From Bryopsis sp. KO-2023 (lineage: Eukaryota > Chlorophyta > Ulvophyceae > Bryopsidales > Bryopsidaceae), in NCBI GenBank assembly GCA_030272585.1, contig BSYQ01000006.1, positions 1,265,001-1,329,000 of the forward strand: 64,000 nt of DNA, in the 5' to 3' direction. Positions 23,219 through 33,375 of this stretch are shown here, in pieces. The position numbers and the translations under genes are program-made. Below the pieces are notes generated by a model. The model saw nothing but the letters and a program-made list of their open reading frames with translations. It searched no databases and was not told the DNA's origin. The first letter of the stretch is position 1; each line of letters begins with the position of its first letter.

Positions 23219-25255
23219 GCAAAAAAAGGCTTCAGTGCAACACTTCGCGAACTGAGTTTCTTTCCTTCGTCAACGGTGCGTTCTAATTCACCGCCGACCT
23301 CGACCATCAACCCCCGACCTTTTTTGGGGAGGTGGATGCATGTGCCCACCCAGGGATATTTCGCATCAATGTCGTAACAAAGCTGGACTCAGACACCTAC
23401 TTTCATCTGGCGGTGTCTTGGACGAGGAGGGCTTCGAGGCTTACTCCTCAGGGTTGCTCCCATTCTTTGATGCATCCTTGTCTGTTCTGAGATATCAAAC
23501 TCAAGAACGCACACAGAAATCAACTTGCGCTCGTCGGTGAAGGGCAAGTGGGGTTTATGCCACAGCACGGACTTTTATCGAACCGCACGAATCTGTTCAC
23601 CTAACCGTAGGTGGATAAAGCCACGAGAAAAGTGTGAGCTGGTACGTTTTCAATCTGGAAGTGGACCTTCGTGGTCAGCTATACAACCAGTAGCTTTGAT
23701 GGTTATTTTTTGTTTGGGCATTCAAATGCCGTATTCGACAAGTGGAGAGCCCGTAAATCTGAGAAGCGCTGAGACTCCGAATAGGTGAAACGTTGTCGTT
23801 CCGACGTTTCGATACATCTTCTTCTCGACCCGACCTGGTCTGTCAAGTGGGAGCGGAAGTGCGCTGGGAGAATATTATGTGTGTCCAACACACAAAATCT
23901 AAACTTGGGATACTTTGTTTTCCTTTTTTTCGTTGTGGGTAAGCTGTCTCTTGTGTTTCCAACACAACACTCGCTCAACGGATATTTTTTAGATAGTGTG
24001 AGTCGCGGTACGGTGAATGATATGTGGAATGGTTAGCAGCAGTCAACCTCCTTCTGAAGAGCACTGCGTGTGGTCTCCCACAAAGACAATACGACTAGAG
24101 AAGCCCGTCATCCAAAGGCCCTAACGAGCCCACGGGTAACACAGACGGAAGTGCCAGACCACCACAATACAGAATTGTGGAGAGAATCGAGCGGGAAAAA
24201 ACACATCAAGAGCTGGGTGCGTGTTGTTGGAAAAGTTGGAAAAGGTGAGACTTTCTGGATTGGGATAATCCCCGCACCCTCCATGAGGGTGGAACATATA
24301 CCATGAAAAGAAAAGAAAACCTTATCAATTAATTTATCAGAACGTAACGAAGCCATATCCTTGAAACATTTCCTTGTAGATAAACTCTGCTGCGGCAAAA
24401 AGGCCTCAGCAGAGGGGTTTGTGAGGTGGCTGAGCTGTTCATAGAATCAACCCTTTTCCAAAAAATTTGTGCAGTAACAGAAGATTTGCATTCATTTCGA
24501 GGTATTGATTCTGTTTCTCGATGGCGTGCCTTCTCAAGCCAATAAGCTATTGATTGTAAGAACGCGCAAGTATACGTTCTGGAGTGAAACTCCCCCACGC
24601 TCACAAAGACACTAACTACCTTTGGGTTGATCAACAATAGGCACAATCAAAGAATAGTGACACTATTCACCCAAACAGCGCTCCTCCAGCACAATGTAGG
24701 TGATATGTTGCGTGTTCAAATCGAATCAAAACTTGCACAGCTGATCCTTACACATATGTTGCTACTGAGTGTGAGAAGCATACTCTCTCCTAATTATCCT
24801 AGCCCCGCTTTATGCCAATGAAAGCAAACATTCTCCTTGTCTTAGCCCTGCTTCATGGAATGAAAAAACTTATGAATATCCCCCATTTCCCCCCCATCCT
24901 TTCTGGATACTAGGGGAAACGAAATTGCCACATCAATATTGATTAATGGCCATTAATGGCCACTGTGCTATTGCAAAAACAGAAAAAGATATGTACTAGA
25001 CCTCTTTCAGTAAGAGGCCAGAGCATGAAACCCATCCTGATGAACGTACGAAGTGATACTATGGTGATTGTCGACAGCAAATCGACAGGCCCATGGCTTC
25101 TAGCACCAGAATTGTGAAACTGAAGAAAAAAAAACCTCGCTCTCTAACAATTCGTAAAAGTTTTAACATAGCATGTTGAGGCAAAAAAAAACATCAGATG
25201 ACTATTGACTGTGAAACAAAACACATGCAGGATAGCAGCTAGATACTGTCAGGCC
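23219..25255. other. Intergenic; no gene recognised
   Basis: I find no coding pattern, repeat boundary or RNA gene that I can support. Short open frames on both strands lack codon structure or family motifs. Confidence 0.4.
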
Positions 25256-27898
25256 TTAGACGAGGAGGTCGGTATGAAACGTGAAAACGGCGATGTCCCC
25301 AGCTTTCCAAGATGCTCCAGCATGTTTCATGAGTGTTGAAACAGAGATGTGGACCAATTTTATGAAAATGGCGGCCATTGGAAGAACTGAAGACAGAATG
25401 GTGATGGAAGGCAGGTCGCCCGGCCATTTGGAATGATCTGTCCATCCATTCTTAGGAATCCCAATGACCAGCACATGAGCCAATCCCAGCCCAAGGGCCA
25501 ACCAAGGCAATGAGCTGAACACAAAGCGCCACTCGCGGAACTTGAACTCGCGTGAAACGGATGGAAGAGAGCCGATGGACGTTGCCACCAAGAGGGAAGC
25601 CCCGAGAATACCTGCCCAAGCCATAAGTCAATGGCACAATGCAACTCTGACGGAGGCATGTGTGATGTCTTAAACATATTGAAGACTCCTTGTAGAATGC
25701 CATGTTGGAATTTTTTAGCATACATTTAAGCAAGACCCTTCCACTGAATTGAGAACCAATCAAAGTACAGTTGAAGATAAGATTGAATTCATAACAAGCA
25801 GGCGCTCACAATTGACGCTCACCGAACAGCATTGCGACTTCTCCTCTCCAGTTCATTTTCAAGGTTTCCGGATCATAAAACTTCTTGTAGTAGACTTTCG
25901 ACAGAATGACCATTGACATGAGCACATGAATCAGGATGCAAAAGGCACTACAATAACAATAAACATAAATGCGTCAGACTGGATATTGGCAGATCTGCCA
26001 ATCTAGAGAAGGAAAAAGACAAACTGTCCCTTCTTGTTTTCATTTCGCGAAAAAAAAGACAGTCTTCCAAGTCCTGTATTAGGATGTCTTATTTGAAAAA
26101 GCTTTAAATACATTTCGTTTTTACCTGAGCAACCCTAGAGGTTTGCGTCCATCGAGCCAAGCTTTCAGAAAGCGTGGCAATTTCACATCTTTGGTTCTCT
26201 TCATACATTGAATGACTCCCACAAGAGCCCCAGGCAAAAAGGTGAGAGCCAGTCCCCATAATCCCAGCCAGCACATTGCCTTGTTGGTAACCTATCCAGA
26301 ACACCACCACTGCTTTGTACCAGTTCATTGTTTTTTTCATTGAGGGAGTTTCCTCCCTGAAGCTGTACAGAGTTAAGAAAATGAGAATAATTAAATAAGT
26401 ATTAAAAAAATCGGAGTACTGATATTGAGGGGTGTCATTAGATGATAACTCTATGAAGTACCTTCCCAAATATTAAATTTGCTGAGATAGTCCTCAAATG
26501 TAGAAAACAAACTCACCTGCAATGGCAGATTATCCCATTTGTATCCTTTCTTGACATTGTATCGAATGAGAGCGAAAACGAGCAGAGGACCGAAAAGAGC
26601 AAACATGAAGAGAGTGGGAAGAATCCACGTGGGGAACAGAGAGAACTGATATTTCTCAAGCTTGTTGGCATGTGCCAATGGGAAGGACCTCATGACATGG
26701 ATGCCAATAGCCTTGGCAAACACCTCCACATCCTGTAGAGCCTTTGGATTGTCTGCTGCAGCTGTCGTGAAAAATGGTGCCGATGGGACTGTCTCTGTCT
26801 CCAGCACTGACAGTACAACATCAGCTATTCAACATCAGTTCTATCCAAAAAATTGACACTATGGTAGAAAGAAAAAGTATGAAAGTTTCTTCTTTAATTG
26901 ATCCTTCAATTCCTCCCAAATTGAATATCCAATCAGCTCCTGTGAAAGCATCTTTATAACCTAATTCCTGGATCACAACACTGACTTGTGTGTCAGAAAC
27001 TGCTGATGGTCTTACTTCTGTACGCAGAAATATTGTTGAAGGCCTTCACAATATGAGTGTTCATTCCTTCAAGCAGCTCCTGAAGCCTCTCTGCAACACT
27101 GCGGATGGCAGGTTTCCCAGCGAATCCATCCTTTTGGAAATCATGACCCTGCACCAATCACAATGCAAACACTAAATGTGCATTACAACAGATAGTGGTG
27201 CATTCACAGGGCTTCGTCAGTTCTGCAAAGTCAATGTCATCGACACATTGCAGATCCCCACCTGAGTTATTTTGGCCACTTCATCTGGGCTGGGGTTGCT
27301 CACGTCCACGATCACTTTGTTGTGGAGAAGTTTGTGGTTGGTCTGGACGAACGCGAAGTGGGATGCAGCAGGGATCGCCAACACCACCAGGGTTGCACCT
27401 TGCAGCGCTTCAGCGACTGGTGCAATGGGGATATGCTCCAGGCCTGGAACAAATTTGCGCTCCCCCTGCCCCAGATGTCAGATCTTAGTAGGTGGCAGTA
27501 AGAGTGCACCGCAGATCCAGGCATATATATCCAGCGCTGTGGCGGCGTTTTCGTATATCCCCCACCTTGCTGACTTTGATGCTTCCCATGGCCACCTCGA
27601 AGCGCTCATATGCAAAGCTCTGCTCCACGATGTTGCAGAAGCCCTGCGCGAAGCAGCCATCCCCGATAACGGCGACCTTGGCCTCCGCCGCCTTGCCGAC
27701 CCCCGAGATCACCACACTGTCATCTCCCTTCACAACTTGCTCGAAACGATCCATCTTCGGTTTCACTGTCCCTGCTTCTCGCCTGAACAGTATCCAGGCC
27801 TCGTTGGTTATCCCGCTGCCTGTTCCATTCTCCGCCACCCATTTTGTACATGAGCACAACGACGAGCGCGTGGCGGGCGGAAGCCCAACATTTGCCAC
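25256..27898 (-). CDS. STEAP-family metalloreductase (NADPH-binding + heme membrane domains), frame lesion in one exon
   Basis: Exons, 5' to 3': 27898 (or 27754)-27566, 27465-27262, 27148-27016, 26806-26517, 26362-26125, 25947-25823, 25611-25256. The N-terminal half is the F420-type NADPH oxidoreductase domain: the dinucleotide motif VAVIGDGCFAQG, then LVVLAIPA and VIVDVSNPSPDE. The C-terminal half is the STEAP ferric-reductase membrane domain, with helices such as LFMFALFGPLLVFALI, LGLLSAFCILIHVLMS with a heme-ligand-type His, and a last exon with GILGASLLVATS. Family role: reduction of iron or copper at a membrane. Phases fit everywhere except the exon 26362-26125, which needs at least one indel: the frame changes at the four-base G run (plus-strand 26254-26257). 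With the 27754 start the exons sum to 1,535 nt, one short of a multiple of three. The gene is damaged or the assembly has an error here. Confidence 0.75.
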
Positions 27899-28018
27899 AT
27901 GCCCACCACGAGTCCTGCAGATTGCAGTTATCTTTCACGACATTGATATTGAGTCGACATTAATATTGCATCCTGTCTGGGATCCAGAGGATAGGATGTG
28001 CAGTCACCCTCAAATTAA
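27742..28018. repeat. STEAP 5' region, source copy of a dispersed duplication
   Basis: The first codons of the STEAP gene plus upstream DNA match 61015-61303 in the same orientation. The other copy carries an extra 9 bp in the CATTTTGTAC stretch. Confidence 0.85.
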
Positions 28019-28118
28019 GGGAGCCTACGCGTAGTGATTGGGATTGAATAGGAAATGTGACGGTCCGAAAAACAAATGGTACACAAACCGGAGTCGGACA
28101 TACAACACTATGGGAAGA

Positions 28119-28390
28119 ACCGCTCTGTGCGGGGTAGAAAAATCACGTTCGATTTCCGCCGAAAACTGAAGTCGCGAAAATCGACGCGACAGAGAGAGGG
28201 AATGGTAGGAAACACCTGGGTTCGACTCCCAGGCATTCCCGTCACGATCTGGGGCGGAAAAACGGAGTCGCTGGCGAAGTCGTCAGCGACGGACGAAATG
28301 GCGAAACTCTACCCCGCACAGTCAACCCCGCACAGGACAGTAACCCCGTACAGGACTCTGTGCGGGGTTAGTATCCTGTGCGGCGTAGGG
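28119..28390. repeat. Cluster of ACCCCGCACA / TGTGCGGGGT 10-mers (left cluster)
   Basis: Several exact or near copies of the 10-mer occur in both orientations (for example near 28119, 28314, 28325, 28360), giving short hairpins. The same 10-mer builds the large repeat block at 31.3-32.1 kb. Confidence 0.7.
28198..28240 (+). ncRNA. tRNA-like minihelix element 1 (acceptor stem + T arm, 43 nt)
   Basis: GGGAATG (28198-28204) pairs over 7/7 bases with CATTCCC (28234-28240). Directly inside the 3' strand is a T arm: CCTGGG, loop TTCGACT, CCCAGG (28215-28233), matching the Pol III B-box GGTTCGANTCC. Only 10 nt (28205-28214) lie where a D arm and anticodon arm should be. It cannot be an ordinary tRNA. 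No oligo(T) terminator follows closely. Confidence 0.5.
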
Positions 28391-28803
28391 TTGACGTCAC
28401 CGAATCGCGAAATGCGGTGGATGGTGTGATCTGTCACACTCGTTTGGAATGCCAGTTCGCAGATCTCAATTGCGTGCTGGAGTCGAACGAAAATGGCCAG
28501 GGGAGGGAGCACTCGATCGAGTCCCTCGCGAGGTACTCGCGGACCTCCCATAGGCTGAGAGCCATGCGGTCGACGGAGGATTGCTGCCATGCGTGGTCCA
28601 AGCGTCAGAACGAGATCTTTGGAGGTCGGTTGGTGAAAAGAGGTCATGGACGACGCCTGCGTACTCGGCAATCCTCCAGTGAGCCACGCTTTCGACGCAT
28701 CCCCAAGCACGGCCTCGGGCTCTGCTTCGAGCAGCGCCGCGAGATTCTTACACGAGCGACGCATCGCGCAACGCAGCTCCCCTGGGTTTTCCCACCAGTT
28801 CAA
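28309..28803 (-). CDS. Hypothetical 164-codon open frame
   Basis: An uninterrupted frame on the minus strand ends inside the 10-mer repeat cluster. I see no domain. The last ~25 residues are only translated repeat, which argues against a normal protein. Listed because it is the one long frame between the STEAP gene and the ASNSD1-like gene. Confidence 0.2.
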   Translation of the reverse strand: MNWWENPGELRCAMRRSCKNLAALLEAEPEAVLGDASKAWLTGGLPSTQASSMTSFHQPTSKDLVLTLGPRMAAILRRPHGSQPMGGPRVPREGLDRVLPPLAIFVRLQHAIEICELAFQTSVTDHTIHRISRFGDVNPTPHRILTPHRVLYGVTVLCGVDCAG

Positions 28804-29932
28804 GGAGAGCCGAAGGTTTGTTTTTTTTCAACTGCTGTGTCCTGCGTGTATTTCACATCGGCACTTTACTTTTTTGAAGGACTACGCCCCAGTATTTTTT
28901 TGTTGTGTTTTTTACTTTAGCAAAAATTGGACAAAAAGGAGGCTTCAAGATATTGCCACCTTATGAATGTTAGTTGAATTTCTGAGCCAGCCTATAACGC
29001 ATTTCAGTGCCACCTGCTTGCAATCTTGTTGATCCTGCCCCTGCTTGTTGAAGGTTGGAAATCCTAGCTCCTACCTTGTCACACCCCTCCCCCCCCCCAA
29101 AAAAAAAAAAAAAGAAAAAGAAAAAGGGAAAGGAAAATAAAACAAGTCTGTGTTCGAGGTTTGCACCTGTGCATTGTACACTTTCTTGAAAAAGTGAAAA
29201 AAAAACCCACAACAGGATGCTGGTCCATCGAATTCTTGCTTTCTCCAATCATGTTGATTTGCTGTCCAAATAGATTCTTGCAAAGGTAAAATCAGTTCGC
29301 TAGATTGATGGATGGACAACGAATCAAAGGATCGACTTCAAAAATGGATGGCTTCCCATGACTCCACAGAGAAACCCCCCAGCTTTTCTTGGTTATGTTT
29401 TCAGGGGCTGGAGAATCCCAGAGGGCTCTTTGCGCTTCAAATTCTGACCTGTGCAGCTTATCTAAACGCGCTTTGCTGCAAGTTACTCCCGGAACCAGGA
29501 AGCCAAGGAAGGGGAAAACTTAACCCTCAACAACGAAGGCAACATCCAGGCGATCGCCACCATTGACAGAATCCCCTTCAGAAGAAGAAGACGATCTCAA
29601 ACCTTAAGAGGAAGAGGGCTCGGGGCCGGACTGGGTGGTGCTCGTTGCAATCACAGATGAAATCGAACCTCCTGAAGACGCTGCTGCCATTATCGCAACA
29701 CCACCAGGAACGCTGCCCTCACCAACGCAAGGCCGACCGGCCGGCAGTAGTGGGTAGGACTGCACTGGATTTTTTTGCATTTTGTGAAGGTCTGTAGCAC
29801 TCCTGCTAGTACTACTCATGAGCTCAACAGTCGCCACCAAATCCATTTCCTTCAGAAAGTTCCCACCCCATTCAATTTGTTGATTGTGTTTAGGGGGAAA
29901 TCTTGAGAGGGGTGCAGTGTTTCGAACTGTAG
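28804..29932. other. No gene confidently seen; may hold degraded 5' part of the ASNSD1-like gene
   Basis: Includes a minus-sense oligo(T)-oligo(G) tract (plus strand 29084-29113) and some weakly coding-like stretches near 29390-29570. I could not connect them to the downstream domain. Confidence 0.3.
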
Positions 29933-31260
29933 ATGAGGTGTGACTGTATGGAGTGGCGAATGGGACACGAAACTTCAGACGACCCCTCGTCGCTACTCAG
30001 ATCTGGCCATGTTGTGGTGCTGTTCAGTGGAGGGCTCAACACCACACTGTTGCCTGCTCTGCTGCATTTGTGCCTGCCATCGGATGCTCCTATTGATCTT
30101 GTGAACGTTTCATTTACCAAAGAGACATCGCCAGATTGAGTGGGGAGCATCGAATCAGTCAGGGAACTCAGGCAATGGGCCCCTGATAGGCTGTGGCGGC
30201 TTGTTGAGGTTGATTCTTCCCTTGATGAGGTGGATGGTCTCAGGTGACACATCTATTCTTTTTCCAATTCATGAAGGATCATCGTGGGGTTAACAGCCGT
30301 CTAATAGTTTTTGGCCTGATCAACAGATCAGACCTTCTGGCCCTACTGCACCCGTGCTCGTCGATTTTGGACCCGAATGTTGGTGCCCCTCTGTGGTTGG
30401 CAGCAAGAGATACACTCAACATGATTTCTGACCCACTGGACAGCTCAGATGAAGTTGTTGTGGAGGCTGTTCGATACATGGTGCGGAGTTCACATCGTCG
30501 GCTCCTGTGGTTTTGACAGGGCATGGTGCCGCCGATCAGTGCTGTGGATATGCTCGCCATAAGTCAAGGTCTGTTGCTCCATCCTCACTGACAGCATTCC
30601 AACGCAAAGATTCGTCTGGGATCCAATTCCATGCTAGAGAAACAATGAGACGAACAGAGAAACCTGTGGAAACATGTAAGTCTTGCGCGATGCCGCCCAA
30701 AACATGAGGGTTTAACGAACAGTTGCAATGCCCGATGTCAGGTGTCGGGAGGGTGCCTTGCACAGGTTGAGAAGCGAAGTTCAGATGGAGCTCCGTCGGT
30801 TATGGAAGACAAATTTGGGGCGAGATGATCGTGTTGTGTCTGATCACTGCCGAGAGGCCAGATTTCCTTTCCGAGACGAGGAGGTTGCGGTCCTATTTGC
30901 ACATCTTCCGTTGTAGGTCAGAACCTGACGCTGTAAAGAGCAGTACTGTGTGCTTCAACCTTTACAGGCAAAGGCGACAAAATGGTGGTGAGGGAATATT
31001 TGAGGAGTCTTGAAGTCTTGGAGAGTGCGGCCTCCAGGAAGAAGTGCGCAATCCAGTTCGGCAGCAGGGTCAGCAAACTATCTAATTGTCGCTATTTCAG
31101 CAGCAGCCAGGCAGCCAACAAAACAAGTGCAGGCTGTGTGGATCTCACAGATGTCCATGGGTTTGGGTTTGGGTTTACACGATGGTTTTGGTACAGGTTA
31201 TGGTCGTGTGTTTTTGACAACAAAAGTTTGGGAGATGTACAGATGCTGGGGATTTTGTAA
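29933..31260 (+). pseudogene. Asparagine-synthetase-domain (ASNSD1-like) gene, decayed
   Basis: Family landmarks appear in order: a PP-loop region reading VVVLFSGGLNTTLL, then PIDLVNVSF, ELRQWAPDRLWRLVEVD, LDPNVGAPLWLAAR, VVLTGHGAADQCCGYARH, NLGRDDRVVSDH with EARFPFRDEE, and GKGDKMVVREYL with KKCAIQFGSRVSK. An intron from 30244 to 30326 fits in phase. Lesions: TGA at 30137-30139 where family members have Arg (PDR); a frame change between about 30480 and 30500; and splice phases near 30916 that do not match the next block. The PP-loop Asp-Ser of the usual SGGxDS is Asn-Thr. The N-terminal glutaminase-like part is not convincingly present upstream. Confidence 0.65.
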
Positions 31261-31389
31261 CATGAAAACACACATTTCACATGATTGAGATAGCATTGGT
31301 TATGTGCGGGGTGTTTAAAAACCACCGCACATGCACCGATCTGCCCCGCACAAACCGGAAATAAAGCCGCACTGCTCATCAACTAACAA

Positions 31390-31860
31390 CCCCGCACACA
31401 GCCTCACCAGCCCCGCATGGCTCTGCGATGATATGACCCGAATACTGCGAGGTATGGGAGACCCCGCACAAAGCCTCACCAACCCCGCACGGCTCTGTGC
31501 GATGTTATGACCCGATTACTGCGAGGTATGGGAGACCCCGCACAAAGCCTCACCAACCCCGCACAGCGCTGTGCGATGTTATGACCCGGTTACTGCGAGG
31601 TGCGAGGGACCCCGCACAAAGCCAAACCAAACCCGCACACATCCACCACACCAACCCCGCACGGCTCTGTGCGATGTTATGACCCGATTACTGCGAGGTC
31701 TGAGAGACCTCGCACAAAGCCAAACCAAACCCGCACAGCGCTGTGCGATGTTATGACCCGGTTACTGCGAGGTGCGAGGGACCCCGCACAAAGCCACAAC
31801 CACCCCGCACGGCTCTGTGCGAAGTTTTGAGCCGATTACTGCGGGGTACAGTGAACCTCG
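31390..31860. repeat. Tandem repeats of 72-98 bp built on ACCCCGCACA
   Basis: Six units start at about 31390, 31462, 31536, 31610, 31708 and 31782, mostly 74 bp apart. Each contains CCCCGCACAAAGCC, GGCTCTGTGCGATGTTATGA and TTACTGCGAGGT variants. One unit is lengthened to ~98 bp by an insert of extra 10-mer sequence. Not a CRISPR: repeats fill the whole unit and no unique spacers separate them. Confidence 0.85.
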
Positions 31861-32099
31861 CACAGAGGTTGACGTCTTTGTCGCCACCCTACCCCGCACA
31901 GGATCTGCGACTCAGCCCCGCACAGGCACCTCGCACATACACGCTGGAACCCCGCACACTGTGCGGGGTTTATATTCCCCTGTGCGGGGTAGGGTGGCGA
32001 CAAAGACGTCAACCTCTGTGCGAGGTTCACTGTACCCCGCAGTAATCGGCTCAAAACTTCGCACAGAGCCGTGCGGGGTGGTTGTGGCTTTGTGCGGGG
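31782..32099. repeat. Perfect 121 bp inverted repeat with 76 bp spacer
   Basis: Bases 31782-31902 are the exact reverse complement of 31979-32099, checked base by base. The spacer 31903-31978 contains a smaller near-perfect palindrome (AACCCCGCACA, one base, TGTGCGGGGTT). A transcript or single strand could fold into a hairpin of 121 bp. Confidence 0.92.
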
Positions 32100-32494
32100 C
32101 AGTGTAGTTCATGTGCGGGGTGTCAAAATGACCCCGCACACAGGGGAATTTCCCATAGTGCAAGGTGACTCGCCCACCCACAGCTCACTATTATCGTACA
32201 TCAATTTCATTTTTTCTTGGATTACCTTTGCCTCAAATTTTTACAACAACATTTATTATTGATTGTGATACTTCATGAAAAAAAAGTGATCGAAGTTCCG
32301 ATAGAAAAAATGCCGAACTTGTATAACAACCAAAGGTACAAGTGTTAACTATTCAATATTATGAAAAAATAATACCAAAAAAAGTCACGTAACTACAAAA
32401 CAAGTACAAGGAACAGGTCGAATAACCAACATAATTTTAAAGTTAGGTTTGAAAAAAGTTAAAAAGGGTCCAAAGAAGGACCCCAAAAAATTAA

Positions 32495-32543
32495 GGCGAT
32501 TAGGGGGTTCGAACCCCTAAGATCGTCCCATCAACAAATCGCC
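32495..32543 (-). ncRNA. tRNA-like minihelix element 2 (49 nt) with Pol III gene hallmarks
   Basis: On the minus strand: GGCGATT (32543-32537), an 18-nt linker, T arm AGGGG-TTCGAAC-CCCCT (32518-32502), then AATCGCC (32501-32495), pairing 7/7 with the start. The B-box reads GGTTCGAACCC. The linker could form only a 3-bp hairpin (GAT/ATC) around a loop containing GGG. Four nt after the 3' end is a run of six T (Pol III terminator), and a TTTAAAAG stretch lies just upstream. There is no anticodon arm. A solo LTR sits 16-20 bp upstream of the 5' end. Confidence 0.6.
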
Positions 32544-32563
32544 TTTTTCTTTTAAAGAGAAAA

Positions 32564-32865
32564 TGTTACGAGCGTTTTCTTTGATTAGGATTAGGTAAGC
32601 TGTGATAAGAGTTTGACGTGGTAGGTGTTGTGTAGTTGTGAAATGGGTAGTCTGGGTTAGAAGAGATTAGGTACGGTTATGTAAGGGGTAGTCAGGTTCC
32701 TGGGAGCTTCATCTCACTGTGAAGTTCCCAGGGAAAGAAGGTTCCAGAGAAGTCCAGGAAGGGGTTCGCCCAAGTATATAAGGGCATTGTTTTTTGTATT
32801 CGTTGTAACATTTTTTGACTCCTATTCTTCCCGTCTCGACTCTATTTACGCCCCAAGGCGTAACA
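32564..32865 (+). mobile_element. Solo LTR of an LTR retrotransposon (302 bp)
   Basis: The element begins TGTTACG (32564-32570) and ends CGTAACA (32859-32865), a perfect 7-bp terminal inverted repeat of the TG...CA type. It is flanked on both sides by GAAAA (32559-32563 and 32866-32870), a 5-bp target-site duplication. A TATATAAG box (32775-32782) marks the likely promoter. No primer-binding site or coding region follows, so it is a solo LTR left by recombination. Confidence 0.75.
32775..32782 (+). promoter_or_regulatory. TATA box in the solo LTR
   Basis: TATATAAG lies 90 bp before the LTR end, as expected for a U3 promoter. Confidence 0.45.
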
Positions 32866-33375
32866 GAAAAACCCCTAATGGAAGCGGGAAAAAAAACTTG
32901 ATCTAACCAACCCCCGTCGAGATTACCCGCTCCCTCACGACAACGCGCTCGGGTCGCACCCCCGCGCACGAGCCGAGAGGCTCGCTCAAAGCCTCTCTCG
33001 ATGGGAATTCCTCTCGCCCGAAGACGAAGAGGGGCACACGACACCGACACCTCCCCCGAAGGACTTGGTGGGCGCTAATCCCGGCACTAGGCGCGGGACG
33101 TCGGAACCATGTAACCGGAAAGATGATTTTGTGAAAAAACTCGCTCGGTAAGTAAGAAAATACGCATTTCCTCCTTATGTTTTCCATATTTCCGTGGAAC
33201 TTTGTAGTTTTGATCTAGGAGTTGTGATTAGCGGGATAATCCACTTCCCCGATCCGTCACATCAAATGTTTCTCCTCCGCATTTTCGTTTCCGCACAGTC
33301 TTTTTTTCGTGGGCATTAAACGCCACCATCGAACCGACGAACCGTCGATAGGCTCGCCGACGGTGTTTGCGTTAA

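Noticed and set aside
26890..26990. Extra exon of the STEAP gene (GADWIFNLGGIEG)
   Set aside because: Its flanking exons already join in phase 1 with family-like sequence; adding it breaks the alignment with the family.
31390..31860. CRISPR array
   Set aside because: Units are repetitive over their full length without unique spacers, and the genome is eukaryotic.
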